From Rubrivivax sp. (GTDB lineage Bacteria > Pseudomonadota > Gammaproteobacteria > Burkholderiales > Burkholderiaceae_C): a DNA stretch of 58,321 nucleotides. The position numbers and the translations under genes are program-made. Location: contig JAHBZS010000029.1 of the NCBI GenBank assembly GCA_019635285.1, positions 1 to 58,321 on the forward strand. Direction: 5' to 3'. The notes under the pieces are model-generated. The model made no database searches, had not been told where the DNA came from, and saw nothing but the letters and a program-made list of their open reading frames with translations. Position 1 is the first letter of the stretch. Each line of letters opens with the position of its first letter. This document shows, in pieces, positions 35,503-44,158 of this stretch.

Positions 35503-37797
35503 ATGAGCTTCATGGACAAGATCACGAGCCGCCCGCGCGACGCGCGCGCCGACACGGCGGCCTTCGATTCGCAGTTCGACGATGTCGTCACCGCCGAGCC
35601 CGAGCGCTCGGGACGCGACACGCAGGTGCCGCGCCTGGGCACCCCAACGCAGGCACCCGACACGCGCGCCCGGCAGGAGACGCGCGATTCGTCGATCATT
35701 TCCGAAGTCACCCCCTCGGAAATGGGCGGCGACTTCAGCGAGACGCGCGTGCAGTACCCCGATGCCGACGACGTGTCCAAGGGCAAGCCGCTGCCGCTGA
35801 TCGGCCACCTGCCGCAGGCGCGGCAGCAGCGCGTGCTCTTCGGCCTGGTCGGCGCCGGCCTGCTGGGCCTGGCGGTATCGACCACGCTGGCACTGAGCTC
35901 GGCCTCGCGCAACAGCGACCGCGTCGGCTCCGTCGGCCAGGCGCTGATGGAATCGCAGCGCATGGCCAAGTCGGTGTCGCAGGCGATGGTCGGCGTGCCG
36001 GCAGCCTTTCCCGAACTGAAGGACAGCGCCGACGTGCTGACGCGCAATGTGCGCGGGCTCGGCGAAGGCGGCGGCCTCTCGGCGGCGGCGCAGCAGGCGG
36101 TGGAGCCGCTGTTGCCGCTGATCGACAGCGCCGACAAGAACGTGGCCATCGTGCTGTCGCAGCAGAAGGCGCTGACCGAGGTCGGCCAGTCGCTGCGCGC
36201 CATCAACAAGCAGTCCGGCGAGTTGCTGGACCTGACCGATACCTTGTCCGCGCTGAAGCTGCAGCAGGGCGCCTCCGCCGCCGAGCTGGCCACGCTGGGC
36301 CAGCTGGCGGCGCTGTCGCAGCGCATCGGCAAGAGCGCCAGCGAGTTCATCACGCTGGAGGGCATCAACCCCGAGGCGGTGTACCTGCTGGGCCGCGACC
36401 TGAAGTCCTTCCGCGAGACGGCCGAAGGCATCAGCGCCGGCGGCGCGCAGGCGCGCGAGCGCCTGGCGGCGCTGCTGCGCCAGCATGGCGCGGCGCAGGC
36501 GCAGTCGGACGCGATCCTGGGCAACCTCAAGGGCCTGGTGGCGGCGCGCGACGCGCAGGGCGTGATCGCCACCGACAGCGAGCCGCTGCGCAAGGGCCTG
36601 CAGACCCTGCAGGAGCAGCTGGCCGCCAGCGGCGGTGTCGGCGGCGCACACATCGCCGCGATGCTGGCCTCGGCGCTGCTGCTGCTGGTGGGCGGCGCCG
36701 GCATCCTGAAGCTGTTCGTCGGCGACCAGACCACGCGCGCGCAGTTCGCCGAAGGCCAGCGCCTGGAGGCCGAGCGCCAGGAGCAGGAAGCCAAGCGCGT
36801 CAACGACGCCAACCAGGCGGCGATTCTGCGGCTGATGAACGAACTGCAGACGGTGGCCGAAGGCGACCTGACGCAGCAGGCCACGGTGACCGAGGACATC
36901 ACCGGCGCCATCGCCGACTCGGTGAACTACACGGTGGAAGAGCTGCGCACGCTGGTGTCCGCGGTGCAGAGCACGGTGGCGCGCGTGACCGACACGACGC
37001 AGCAGGTGGAACAGACCTCGACCGAGCTGCTGGCCACCTCGACCGAGCAGCTGCGCGAGATCCGCGACACCGGCGAATCGGTGCTGCAGATGGCCGGGCG
37101 CATCAACGACGTGTCCGAGCAGGCGCAGCACACCGCGCAGGTGGCCAGGCAGTCGCTGCAGGCGGCCGAGACCGGCCTGCAGGCGGTGCAGAACTCGATC
37201 GGCGGCATGAACGCCATCCGCGACCAGATCCAGGACACCTCCAAGCGCATCAAGCGCCTGGGCGAGTCGTCGCAGGAGATCGGCGAGATCACCGAGCTGA
37301 TCGGCGACATCACCGAACAGACCAACGTGCTGGCGCTGAACGCGGCCATCCAGGCGGCCTCGGCCGGCGAGGCGGGCCGCGGCTTCTCGGTGGTGGCCGA
37401 GGAAGTGCAGCGCCTGGCCGAACGCTCCGGCGACGCGACCAAGCAGATCGCGGTGCTGGTGCGCACCATCCAGACCGACACGCAGGAGGCGGTGGCCGCC
37501 ATGGAGCGCTCGACCCATGGCGTGGTCGAGGGCGCGAAGCTGTCCGACGCGGCCGGCGCGGCGCTCGCCGACATCGACCGCGTGACGCGCCAGCTGTCCG
37601 AGCTGATCGCGCAGATCTCGGCGCAGGCGCTGAAGGAAGCCGAATCGGCCAACGTCGTGGCCTCGAACATCCAGCACATCTTCGCCGTTACCGAGCAGAC
37701 GGGCGAGGGCACGCGCTCGACCGCGCAGATGGTGCGCGAGCTGTCGCGCACCGCCGAGGAGCTGAAGCAGTCGGTGGCGCGGTTCAAGGTGGCGTGA
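35503..37797 (+). CDS. pilJ: Methyl-accepting chemoreceptor PilJ
   Basis: A 764-residue receptor. An unusually long cytoplasmic N-tail (~1-108, acidic and disordered-looking) precedes membrane helix 1 (~110-131), a periplasmic PilJ-type sensing region (~132-380) and helix 2 (~382-405). A HAMP-like region, then the coiled-coil signalling domain with its conserved tip EVQRLAERSGDATKQI, completes it. It feeds mechanical or surface signals to ChpA through PilI. A hairpin-rich 226-base spacer separates it from chpA. Confidence 0.94.
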   Translation: MSFMDKITSRPRDARADTAAFDSQFDDVVTAEPERSGRDTQVPRLGTPTQAPDTRARQETRDSSIISEVTPSEMGGDFSETRVQYPDADDVSKGKPLPLIGHLPQARQQRVLFGLVGAGLLGLAVSTTLALSSASRNSDRVGSVGQALMESQRMAKSVSQAMVGVPAAFPELKDSADVLTRNVRGLGEGGGLSAAAQQAVEPLLPLIDSADKNVAIVLSQQKALTEVGQSLRAINKQSGELLDLTDTLSALKLQQGASAAELATLGQLAALSQRIGKSASEFITLEGINPEAVYLLGRDLKSFRETAEGISAGGAQARERLAALLRQHGAAQAQSDAILGNLKGLVAARDAQGVIATDSEPLRKGLQTLQEQLAASGGVGGAHIAAMLASALLLLVGGAGILKLFVGDQTTRAQFAEGQRLEAERQEQEAKRVNDANQAAILRLMNELQTVAEGDLTQQATVTEDITGAIADSVNYTVEELRTLVSAVQSTVARVTDTTQQVEQTSTELLATSTEQLREIRDTGESVLQMAGRINDVSEQAQHTAQVARQSLQAAETGLQAVQNSIGGMNAIRDQIQDTSKRIKRLGESSQEIGEITELIGDITEQTNVLALNAAIQAASAGEAGRGFSVVAEEVQRLAERSGDATKQIAVLVRTIQTDTQEAVAAMERSTHGVVEGAKLSDAAGAALADIDRVTRQLSELIAQISAQALKEAESANVVASNIQHIFAVTEQTGEGTRSTAQMVRELSRTAEELKQSVARFKVA

Positions 37798-38023
37798 TAT
37801 GGCTCCCCCCCTACGCGCTTCGCGCGCCCACAGCGGGGACGCTGTGGGCGCTCGTAGGCAAGGACCCGTCCGCAGGGACGGTCCCTTGTCCGACTCGCCC
37901 CCCTGCAGGGGGCAACGCCAGCGGACCGGCGCAGCCGGATCCGCGGCGTTTGCTCGACCGGCACGGTGCGCGCACCGCGAGGGGCGCTTCGGTGTCCTGG
38001 GCAACTGAGCAAGGCTTTTGCCG
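37798..38023. repeat. Hairpin-rich intergenic element between pilJ and chpA
   Basis: A run of strong inverted repeats: a 12-bp stem (37824-37835 with 37840-37851, loop GGGA) extended by CCTACG/CGTAGG (37810-37815, 37853-37858); a second stem pairing AAGGACCCGTCC with GGACGGTCCCTT (37860-37884, imperfect); a C-run/G-run stem around TGCA (37897-37913); and a CCGGC/GCCGG stem. The part 37918-37958 matches 33 of 41 bases with 48418-48458 after pyrB. It probably limits or tunes read-through into chpA. Confidence 0.7.
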
Positions 38024-41000
38024 ATGAACATGCTGCACGACATCACGGAAGAGGCCGAAGTCGCCGACGACCTCAGCACCCTGGCCTGGGTGCACGACGA
38101 GTTGCGTCGCTCGCTGGAGTCTGCGCACAAGTCGCTGCGCCGCTACCTGAAGGAAGCGGAGGGCGTGGCCGGTTCGGACGTCGACGCGGTGGACCCGGCG
38201 GTGCTGCGCGCGGCGCGCGCCCAGCTGCACCAGGGCGTGGGCGCGCTGGAGATGATCGGCCTGCCCGGCCCGGCGCGCGTGCTGCGTGCCAGCGAAGCCG
38301 TGGTGCAGCGCTTCATCGCGCGGCCCAAGACGGTCACCCGCGCGGCGGTCGAGGCCGTCGAGTCGGCGTCCTTCGGCGCGCTGGACTACCTGAGCCGCAA
38401 GCTGGCGGGCAAGGGCCTGCCGACGCTGGCGCTGTTCCCGCAGTACCGCGCGTTGCAGGAGCTGGCCGGCGCCGACCGCGTGCACCCGGCCGACCTGTGG
38501 CGCGACGACTGGCAATGGCGGCACGTGCCCGGCGACACGAGCGCCGAGCCGTGCACCGCCGACCTGGCGACGCGCACGGCGATGGAAACGCAGGTGCTGG
38601 CCATCATGCGCGGCGCCGATCGCGGCGCGATGCAGCGGCTCAGCGACCTTTGCGCCGGTCTGGGCGCCGCCACCGACGGCCACCTGGCCGACCTGTGGAG
38701 GCTGTCCGCGGCGTTCTACGAAGCCCAGGCCGCCGGCCTGCTGCAGCCCGACGTGTATGCCAAGCGCGTCAGCTCGCGCCTGCTGGCGCAGTTGCGCCTG
38801 AGCCTGGCCGGCCACCACGAGGTGTCCGAACGCCTGGCGCAGGACGTGCTGTTCTTCTGTGCCCATGCCCGCGCGCCGGGCGACAGCCAGCACGCGCCGC
38901 GGCTGGAGGCCGTGCGCGAGGCCTACGACCTGGATGCGGCCGCCGCCTTCGACTACCAGGCCGTGCGCCTGGGCCGCTTCGACCCGGCGTGGATCGCCCA
39001 GGCACGCAAGCGTGTCGCCGGCGCCAAGGAAGTCTGGTCGGCGGTGGCCGGCGGCGAGTTGCACCGCCTCAGCGGCCTGGCCGAACAGTTCGCGCTGGTG
39101 GGGGATTCGCTGAAGCGGCTGTACCCGTCCGGCGAGCAGCTGGCCGACGCGCTGCAGGTCGCCATCACGCAGACCGTCCATGCCGGCAAGACGCCGAGCG
39201 CGGCGCTGGCCATGGAAGTGGCCACCAGCGTGCTCTACCTGGACGCCTCGCTCGAGGACGGCGAGTTCGACCATCCGCTGATCGGCACGCGTGTGCAGCG
39301 CCTGGCGCAGCGCATCCACCATGTCGGCGAGGGCCAGGACGCGCAGCCGCTCGAGCCGTGGATGGAGGAGCTGTACCGCCGCGTCTCCGACCGCCAGACC
39401 ATGGGCAGCGTCGTGCAGGAACTGCGCGCGTCGCTGTCGGAAGTCGAGAAGCAGATCGACCAGTACTTCCGCGACCCGGCGCAGCGCGAGCTGCTGATCC
39501 CGGTGCCCGGGCAGCTGCAGGCCATGCGCGGCGTGCTGTCGGTGCTGGACATGGACCAGGCCTCGCACGCCGTGACGCGCATGAGCGAGGACGTGGATGC
39601 GCTGGCGGCCACCGAAGTGACCGCACAGCAGGCAGCGCACGACGGCCGCTTCACCCGGCTGGCCGACAACCTGGGTGCGCTGAGCTTCATGATCGACATG
39701 CTCAGCGTGCAGCCGCAGATGGCGCGCTCGCTGTTCCGCTTCGACCCGGCGACGGGCAACCTGTCGGCCGTGATGGGCCGGCGCACGCAACGCCTCTCGG
39801 CCTTCGGCGGCTTCGACGAAGCCCGGGCCGCGGCGCCGGCGTTGGTGGACCAGGCGCAATCGCTGGCGCAGGCCGCGGTGCAGCCCGACGTGCCCGACGA
39901 GGCCCTGCAGCAGGAGCTGAGCCGGCTGTCGCAGCAGGCGCTGCTGGCCGACCAGCGCGCGCTGGCGCAGACCATGGCCTCGGCGCAGCAGGCACTGCAG
40001 CGCGCCGCCGACGACGAGCAGCGCGAAAAGGTGCGCAGCGAGCTGGCGCAGGCCGTCGCCGACCTGTCGCTGCCACCGGAGCCGCCGGCGCCACCGGTGC
40101 AGCAACCGGTGCGCGTGACCCCGGCGCCGCAGCCCGAAGTGCAGGGCAGCACCGGGCTGGAAGAAGACGACGAGATGCGCGAGATCTTCGTCGACGAGGC
40201 GCGCGAAGTGGTGCAGGGCGCGCGCGAGGCGCTGGCGCGCCTGGGCGACACGGCCGATGACCTGGGCGACCTGACCCTGATCCGCCGCGCCTTCCACACG
40301 CTGAAGGGCAGCTCGCGCATGGTCGGGCTGCTGGCCTTCGGCGACGCCGCCTGGTCCTGCGAGCAGCTGTACAACGCCCGCCTGGCCGAGAGCGCCCATC
40401 TGGAAGACGACCTGGCGACCTTCACCGCCCACGCGCTGGACGAACTGGGCACCTGGGTCGAGGACGTCGCCGCGCGCCGCGCGACGCAGATCGACGGCGG
40501 CGCGCTGTCGGCGCGCGCCGATGCGCTGCGCCAGCGGGCCGAGCCGGTGGCGCCGACGCAGGCCGAAGCCAGCGCCGCGCTGCTGGAGCGCGTGCCGGAA
40601 TTGCCCAGCGCCTCCGACCTGGCCTTCGAATTCCATCTGGACATGGACGCACCGGCGGCGCCGGTATCCGAGCCGCCGGCGACGGCGGCCACCGCTGCGG
40701 CCGCTGCGGCCGATGCGGCCGAGTCCGCCGCGACGGCAACCGTGCCGGGCGCGCTGCTCGACCTGGGCTTCGAGGGGCCGGCCGACCCCGCGCCGCGGGC
40801 GCTCGGCGAGCCGCCCGCGCCGCTGCTGCAGACGCTGTCGCTGGACCTGCCGGCGGAGGCGGACACCTTCTCGCTGGACTTCGGCCAGACCGCCGAGCCG
40901 CGCATCGAGTCAGTGCGCATCGACCCGGCATTGGACTGGTCGGAGCCGCCGGCCGAACCCGCGGCGCAGCCCGCCGGGGAACTGCATGCCGCCACCGTGC

Positions 41001-44000
41001 CGGCCGACCTGGCCGACACCGCGTTCGACCTGTCGGCGCCGGACACCGAGCTCATGGCCGAGGCCGAGGTACCTGTGGCCGAGGCCGAGGTGCCGGTAGC
41101 GGAGGCCGAAGCCGAAGCCGAAGCCGAAGCCGAAGAAGTGCCGCAGAGCGACGACGACCAGGTCAAGGTCATCGGCCACCTGCGCATCGGCATCCCGCTG
41201 TTCAACATCTACCTGAACGAGGCCGACGAACTGTCGCGCCGCCTGTGCACCGAGATCTCCGAATGGGCCATGGAGCCCGAGCGGCCGCTGCAGGAAGGCA
41301 CGGCCGCGCTGGCGCATTCGCTGGCCGGCAGTTCGGCGACCGTGGGTTATGCCGACCTGTCGGCGCTGGCCCGCACGCTGGAGCATGCGCTGACGCGCTC
41401 GATGGCCGTGGGCCGCGGCGCACCCGGCGAGGAGCAGTTGTTCCTGGACGCCGCCGAAGAGATCCGCCGCCTGCTGCACCAGTTTGCCGCCGGCTTCCTG
41501 CGCCCGGTGCCCGCGGAGCTGACGGAGCGGCTGCAGGAACACGAGCTGGCGCTGAGCGCGCCGCTGCCCTTGGCTGACCAGGCGCCGGCCGCGCCGTCGG
41601 TGTTCAGCGACGAGCTGGGCCAGCCGACGCTGACCGCGTTTGCCGACCTGCCGCCGGCCGCGGCGTCGCAGGCGCATGCCGCGCACGACGCGCTCGACGA
41701 CGAGGAGGACATCGACGCCGTCGACCAGATCGACGACGAGCTGTTCCCCATCTTCCGCGAAGAGGGCGACGAACTGCTGCCGCAGCTGCAGGCGGACATG
41801 CGCGACTGGGCGCGCCGGCCGTCCGACGCCGCGCCGCCCGCGGCCTGCATGCGCACGCTGCATACCTTCAAGGGCGGTGCGCGGCTGGCGGGCGCGATGC
41901 GCCTGGGCGAGATGGTGCATCGGCTGGAAACGGCCATCGAGCACCTGACGGGCCGCGACACGGTGGCGGCCAGCGACGTGGAGGCGCTGCTGGTGCGCGT
42001 CGACGCGATCATCGCCAGCTTCGAGGCCTTGGAAGGCACGGCCGTGCCGGTGGCCGACCCTGCCGTCGCCGACTACGCCTTGCCGCAGCCCCTGGCCGAG
42101 CTGCCGACGCCGCCGGTGCCGGATCTGGCGGCGCAAGCGGCACCGCCGCCCACGGCATCGCCGCAAGCGGGGCCGGACCTCACGCAAGACAGGGCTGTGC
42201 CGGTGGCGCCCGCGGTGCCGGCAGAGCCCATCGACTGGAGCCGCTTCAGCCTGGGCGCGAGCGCGCCGCTGCCCGCCGCCGAAAGGCCGGCCGCGCACGC
42301 CGGTGCGGTGCGCGTGCGCACGCCGCTGCTCGACCGGCTGGTCAACCACGCGGGCGAGGTCAGCATCACGCGCGCGCGCATCGAGTCCGATGTCGGGCAG
42401 ATCCGCGGCTCGCTCGGCGACCTGACGGAGAACCTGGAGCGGCTGCGCCGCCAGCTGCGCGACCTGGAACTGCAGGCCGAATCGCAGATCGCCTCGCGCA
42501 TGGAGGCCGCCAAGGCTGCATCGCAGGCCTTCGACCCGCTGGAGATGGACCGCTTCACGCGCTTCCAGGAACTGACGCGCATGATGGCCGAGTCGGTGAA
42601 CGACGTGGCCACGGTGCAGCGCGGCCTGCAGCGCAGCCTGCAGGCCACCGAGGACGAACTGGCGTCACAGGCGCGGTTGACGCGCGACCTGCAGGACGAC
42701 CTGCTGCGCACGCGCATGGTCGAATTCGAAAGCCTGGCCGACCGGCTGTACCGCGTGGTGCGCCAGGCGGCCAAGGAGACCGGCAAGCAGGTGCGGCTGG
42801 ACATCGTCGGCGGTGCGATCGAAATCGACCGCGGCGTGCTCGACCGCATGATCGGCCCCTTCGAGCACCTGCTGCGCAACAGCGTGGCGCATGGCATCGA
42901 GGCGCCGTCCGTGCGCAGCGCGGCCGGCAAGGACGCCAGCGGCACGATCCGCATCCATCTGGAACAGGAAGGCAACGAGGTGGCGGTCGCGTTCCGCGAC
43001 GACGGTGCCGGCCTGGACCTGCAGCGCATCCGCCGCCGCGCGGTGGCCCAGGGCCTGATCGCCGCCGACGCGACGCCGGGCGACGCCGAGCTGGCCAACC
43101 TGATCTTCGCGCCGGGCTTCAGCACCGCCGACAGCGTGTCGGAGCTGGCCGGCCGCGGCGTCGGCATGGACGTGGTGCGCGCCGAGGTCAACGCCATGGG
43201 CGGCCGCATCGAGACGGCCACCGCCGCCGGCCAGGGCGCCAGCTTCCGCCTGCTGCTGCCGCTGACCACCGCGGTGACGCAGGTGGTGATGCTGCGTTGC
43301 GGCGAGCTGAGCGTCGCCGTGCCCTCGACCCTGGTCGAGACGGTGCGGCGCGTGCCGGCCGATGAGATCGAGCAGAGTTATGCCAGCGGTGCGTTCACGC
43401 TCGGCGAGCGGGTCATGCCCTTCTTCTGGCTGGGCGCGCTGCTGCAGTCGGGCGGCCGCGGCACGTCCGTGGGCCGCTCGCAGCCGGTGGTGGTGATCCG
43501 CAGCGCCTCGCAGCGTGTGGCACTGCATGTCGACGAAGTGCTGGGCAACCAGGAAGTGGTGGTCAAGAACCTGGGGCCGCAGCTGTCGCGGCTGCCCGGG
43601 CTGGCCGGCATCACGCTGCTGCCGTCGGGTGCGGTGGCGCTGATCTACAACCCGGTGGCGCTGGCCACGCTGTACGGCGACGTGGCGCGCGAACAGGCGC
43701 GCCGCGGTGGCGCCGTCGACGAGCCGGTGGCCCCGGTGGCCGAGGCGCCGCAGCCGCCGCTGGTGCTGGTGGTCGACGACAGCCTGACGGTGCGCCGCGT
43801 GACCCAGCGCCTGCTGGTGCGCGAGGGCTACCGGGTCGTGCTGGCCAAGGACGGCCTGGACGCGCTGGACAAGCTGGCCGGCGAACTGCCTGCCGTGGTG
43901 CTGTCGGACATCGAGATGCCGCGCATGGACGGTTTCGACCTGCTGCGCAACATCCGCTCGGACACGCGCTTGGCCGGCCTGCCGGTGATCATGATCACCT

Positions 44001-44131
44001 CGCGCATCGCGCAGAAGCACCGCGACTACGCGGCCGAGCTGGGCGTCAACCACTACCTGGGCAAGCCCTACTCCGAGGACGAGCTGCTGTCGCTGGTCGG
44101 CCAGTACGTGCAGTTGGCCGCCGCAAGTTGA
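38024..44131 (+). CDS. chpA: ChpA hybrid chemotaxis histidine kinase
   Basis: A 2035-residue CheA-type hybrid kinase controlling twitching motility. In order: an N-terminal ~700-residue FimL-like helical region without obvious HPt histidine, then HPt domains with His758 (FHTLKGSSRMVG), His1098 (AHSLAGSSATVG) and His1280 (LHTFKGGARLAG), separated by Ala/Glu-rich linkers. The ATPase has N-box Asn1619 (LLRNSVAHGIE) and DDGAGLDL, followed by a CheW-like domain (~1745-1890) and a C-terminal receiver with Asp1962 and Lys2014. Three clear HPt sites is fewer than in the Pseudomonas protein. A (GCCGAA)5 repeat lies at 41105-41134. Confidence 0.95.
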   Translation: MNMLHDITEEAEVADDLSTLAWVHDELRRSLESAHKSLRRYLKEAEGVAGSDVDAVDPAVLRAARAQLHQGVGALEMIGLPGPARVLRASEAVVQRFIARPKTVTRAAVEAVESASFGALDYLSRKLAGKGLPTLALFPQYRALQELAGADRVHPADLWRDDWQWRHVPGDTSAEPCTADLATRTAMETQVLAIMRGADRGAMQRLSDLCAGLGAATDGHLADLWRLSAAFYEAQAAGLLQPDVYAKRVSSRLLAQLRLSLAGHHEVSERLAQDVLFFCAHARAPGDSQHAPRLEAVREAYDLDAAAAFDYQAVRLGRFDPAWIAQARKRVAGAKEVWSAVAGGELHRLSGLAEQFALVGDSLKRLYPSGEQLADALQVAITQTVHAGKTPSAALAMEVATSVLYLDASLEDGEFDHPLIGTRVQRLAQRIHHVGEGQDAQPLEPWMEELYRRVSDRQTMGSVVQELRASLSEVEKQIDQYFRDPAQRELLIPVPGQLQAMRGVLSVLDMDQASHAVTRMSEDVDALAATEVTAQQAAHDGRFTRLADNLGALSFMIDMLSVQPQMARSLFRFDPATGNLSAVMGRRTQRLSAFGGFDEARAAAPALVDQAQSLAQAAVQPDVPDEALQQELSRLSQQALLADQRALAQTMASAQQALQRAADDEQREKVRSELAQAVADLSLPPEPPAPPVQQPVRVTPAPQPEVQGSTGLEEDDEMREIFVDEAREVVQGAREALARLGDTADDLGDLTLIRRAFHTLKGSSRMVGLLAFGDAAWSCEQLYNARLAESAHLEDDLATFTAHALDELGTWVEDVAARRATQIDGGALSARADALRQRAEPVAPTQAEASAALLERVPELPSASDLAFEFHLDMDAPAAPVSEPPATAATAAAAAADAAESAATATVPGALLDLGFEGPADPAPRALGEPPAPLLQTLSLDLPAEADTFSLDFGQTAEPRIESVRIDPALDWSEPPAEPAAQPAGELHAATVPADLADTAFDLSAPDTELMAEAEVPVAEAEVPVAEAEAEAEAEAEEVPQSDDDQVKVIGHLRIGIPLFNIYLNEADELSRRLCTEISEWAMEPERPLQEGTAALAHSLAGSSATVGYADLSALARTLEHALTRSMAVGRGAPGEEQLFLDAAEEIRRLLHQFAAGFLRPVPAELTERLQEHELALSAPLPLADQAPAAPSVFSDELGQPTLTAFADLPPAAASQAHAAHDALDDEEDIDAVDQIDDELFPIFREEGDELLPQLQADMRDWARRPSDAAPPAACMRTLHTFKGGARLAGAMRLGEMVHRLETAIEHLTGRDTVAASDVEALLVRVDAIIASFEALEGTAVPVADPAVADYALPQPLAELPTPPVPDLAAQAAPPPTASPQAGPDLTQDRAVPVAPAVPAEPIDWSRFSLGASAPLPAAERPAAHAGAVRVRTPLLDRLVNHAGEVSITRARIESDVGQIRGSLGDLTENLERLRRQLRDLELQAESQIASRMEAAKAASQAFDPLEMDRFTRFQELTRMMAESVNDVATVQRGLQRSLQATEDELASQARLTRDLQDDLLRTRMVEFESLADRLYRVVRQAAKETGKQVRLDIVGGAIEIDRGVLDRMIGPFEHLLRNSVAHGIEAPSVRSAAGKDASGTIRIHLEQEGNEVAVAFRDDGAGLDLQRIRRRAVAQGLIAADATPGDAELANLIFAPGFSTADSVSELAGRGVGMDVVRAEVNAMGGRIETATAAGQGASFRLLLPLTTAVTQVVMLRCGELSVAVPSTLVETVRRVPADEIEQSYASGAFTLGERVMPFFWLGALLQSGGRGTSVGRSQPVVVIRSASQRVALHVDEVLGNQEVVVKNLGPQLSRLPGLAGITLLPSGAVALIYNPVALATLYGDVAREQARRGGAVDEPVAPVAEAPQPPLVLVVDDSLTVRRVTQRLLVREGYRVVLAKDGLDALDKLAGELPAVVLSDIEMPRMDGFDLLRNIRSDTRLAGLPVIMITSRIAQKHRDYAAELGVNHYLGKPYSEDELLSLVGQYVQLAAAS
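41105..41134 (+). repeat. Hexanucleotide microsatellite (GCCGAA)5 within chpA
   Basis: Five perfect copies of GCCGAA coding Ala-Glu repeats in the linker before the second HPt domain, preceded by degenerate GCCGAG/GTGCCGGTA units. Copy changes would keep frame and only change linker length. Confidence 0.85.
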
Positions 44132-44158
44132 CCCCTTGCGCAGCGCCGCGCGGGGTCA
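44129..44158. terminator. Hairpin holding both stop codons of chpA and phr
   Basis: TGACCCC (44129-44135) pairs with GGGGTCA (44152-44158). The TGA of chpA and the reverse-strand TGA of the photolyase gene each form part of an arm. Inner bases can pair further (GCGC). There is no T-run on either side, so it may act as a bidirectional transcription barrier rather than a classical terminator. Confidence 0.45.

Noticed and set aside
37811-40636. Long minus-strand open frame (941 codons) opposite pilJ/chpA
   Set aside because: It is antisense to well-supported genes, is rich in Arg/Gln/His/Val as expected for a shadow frame in GC-rich DNA, and has no domain.
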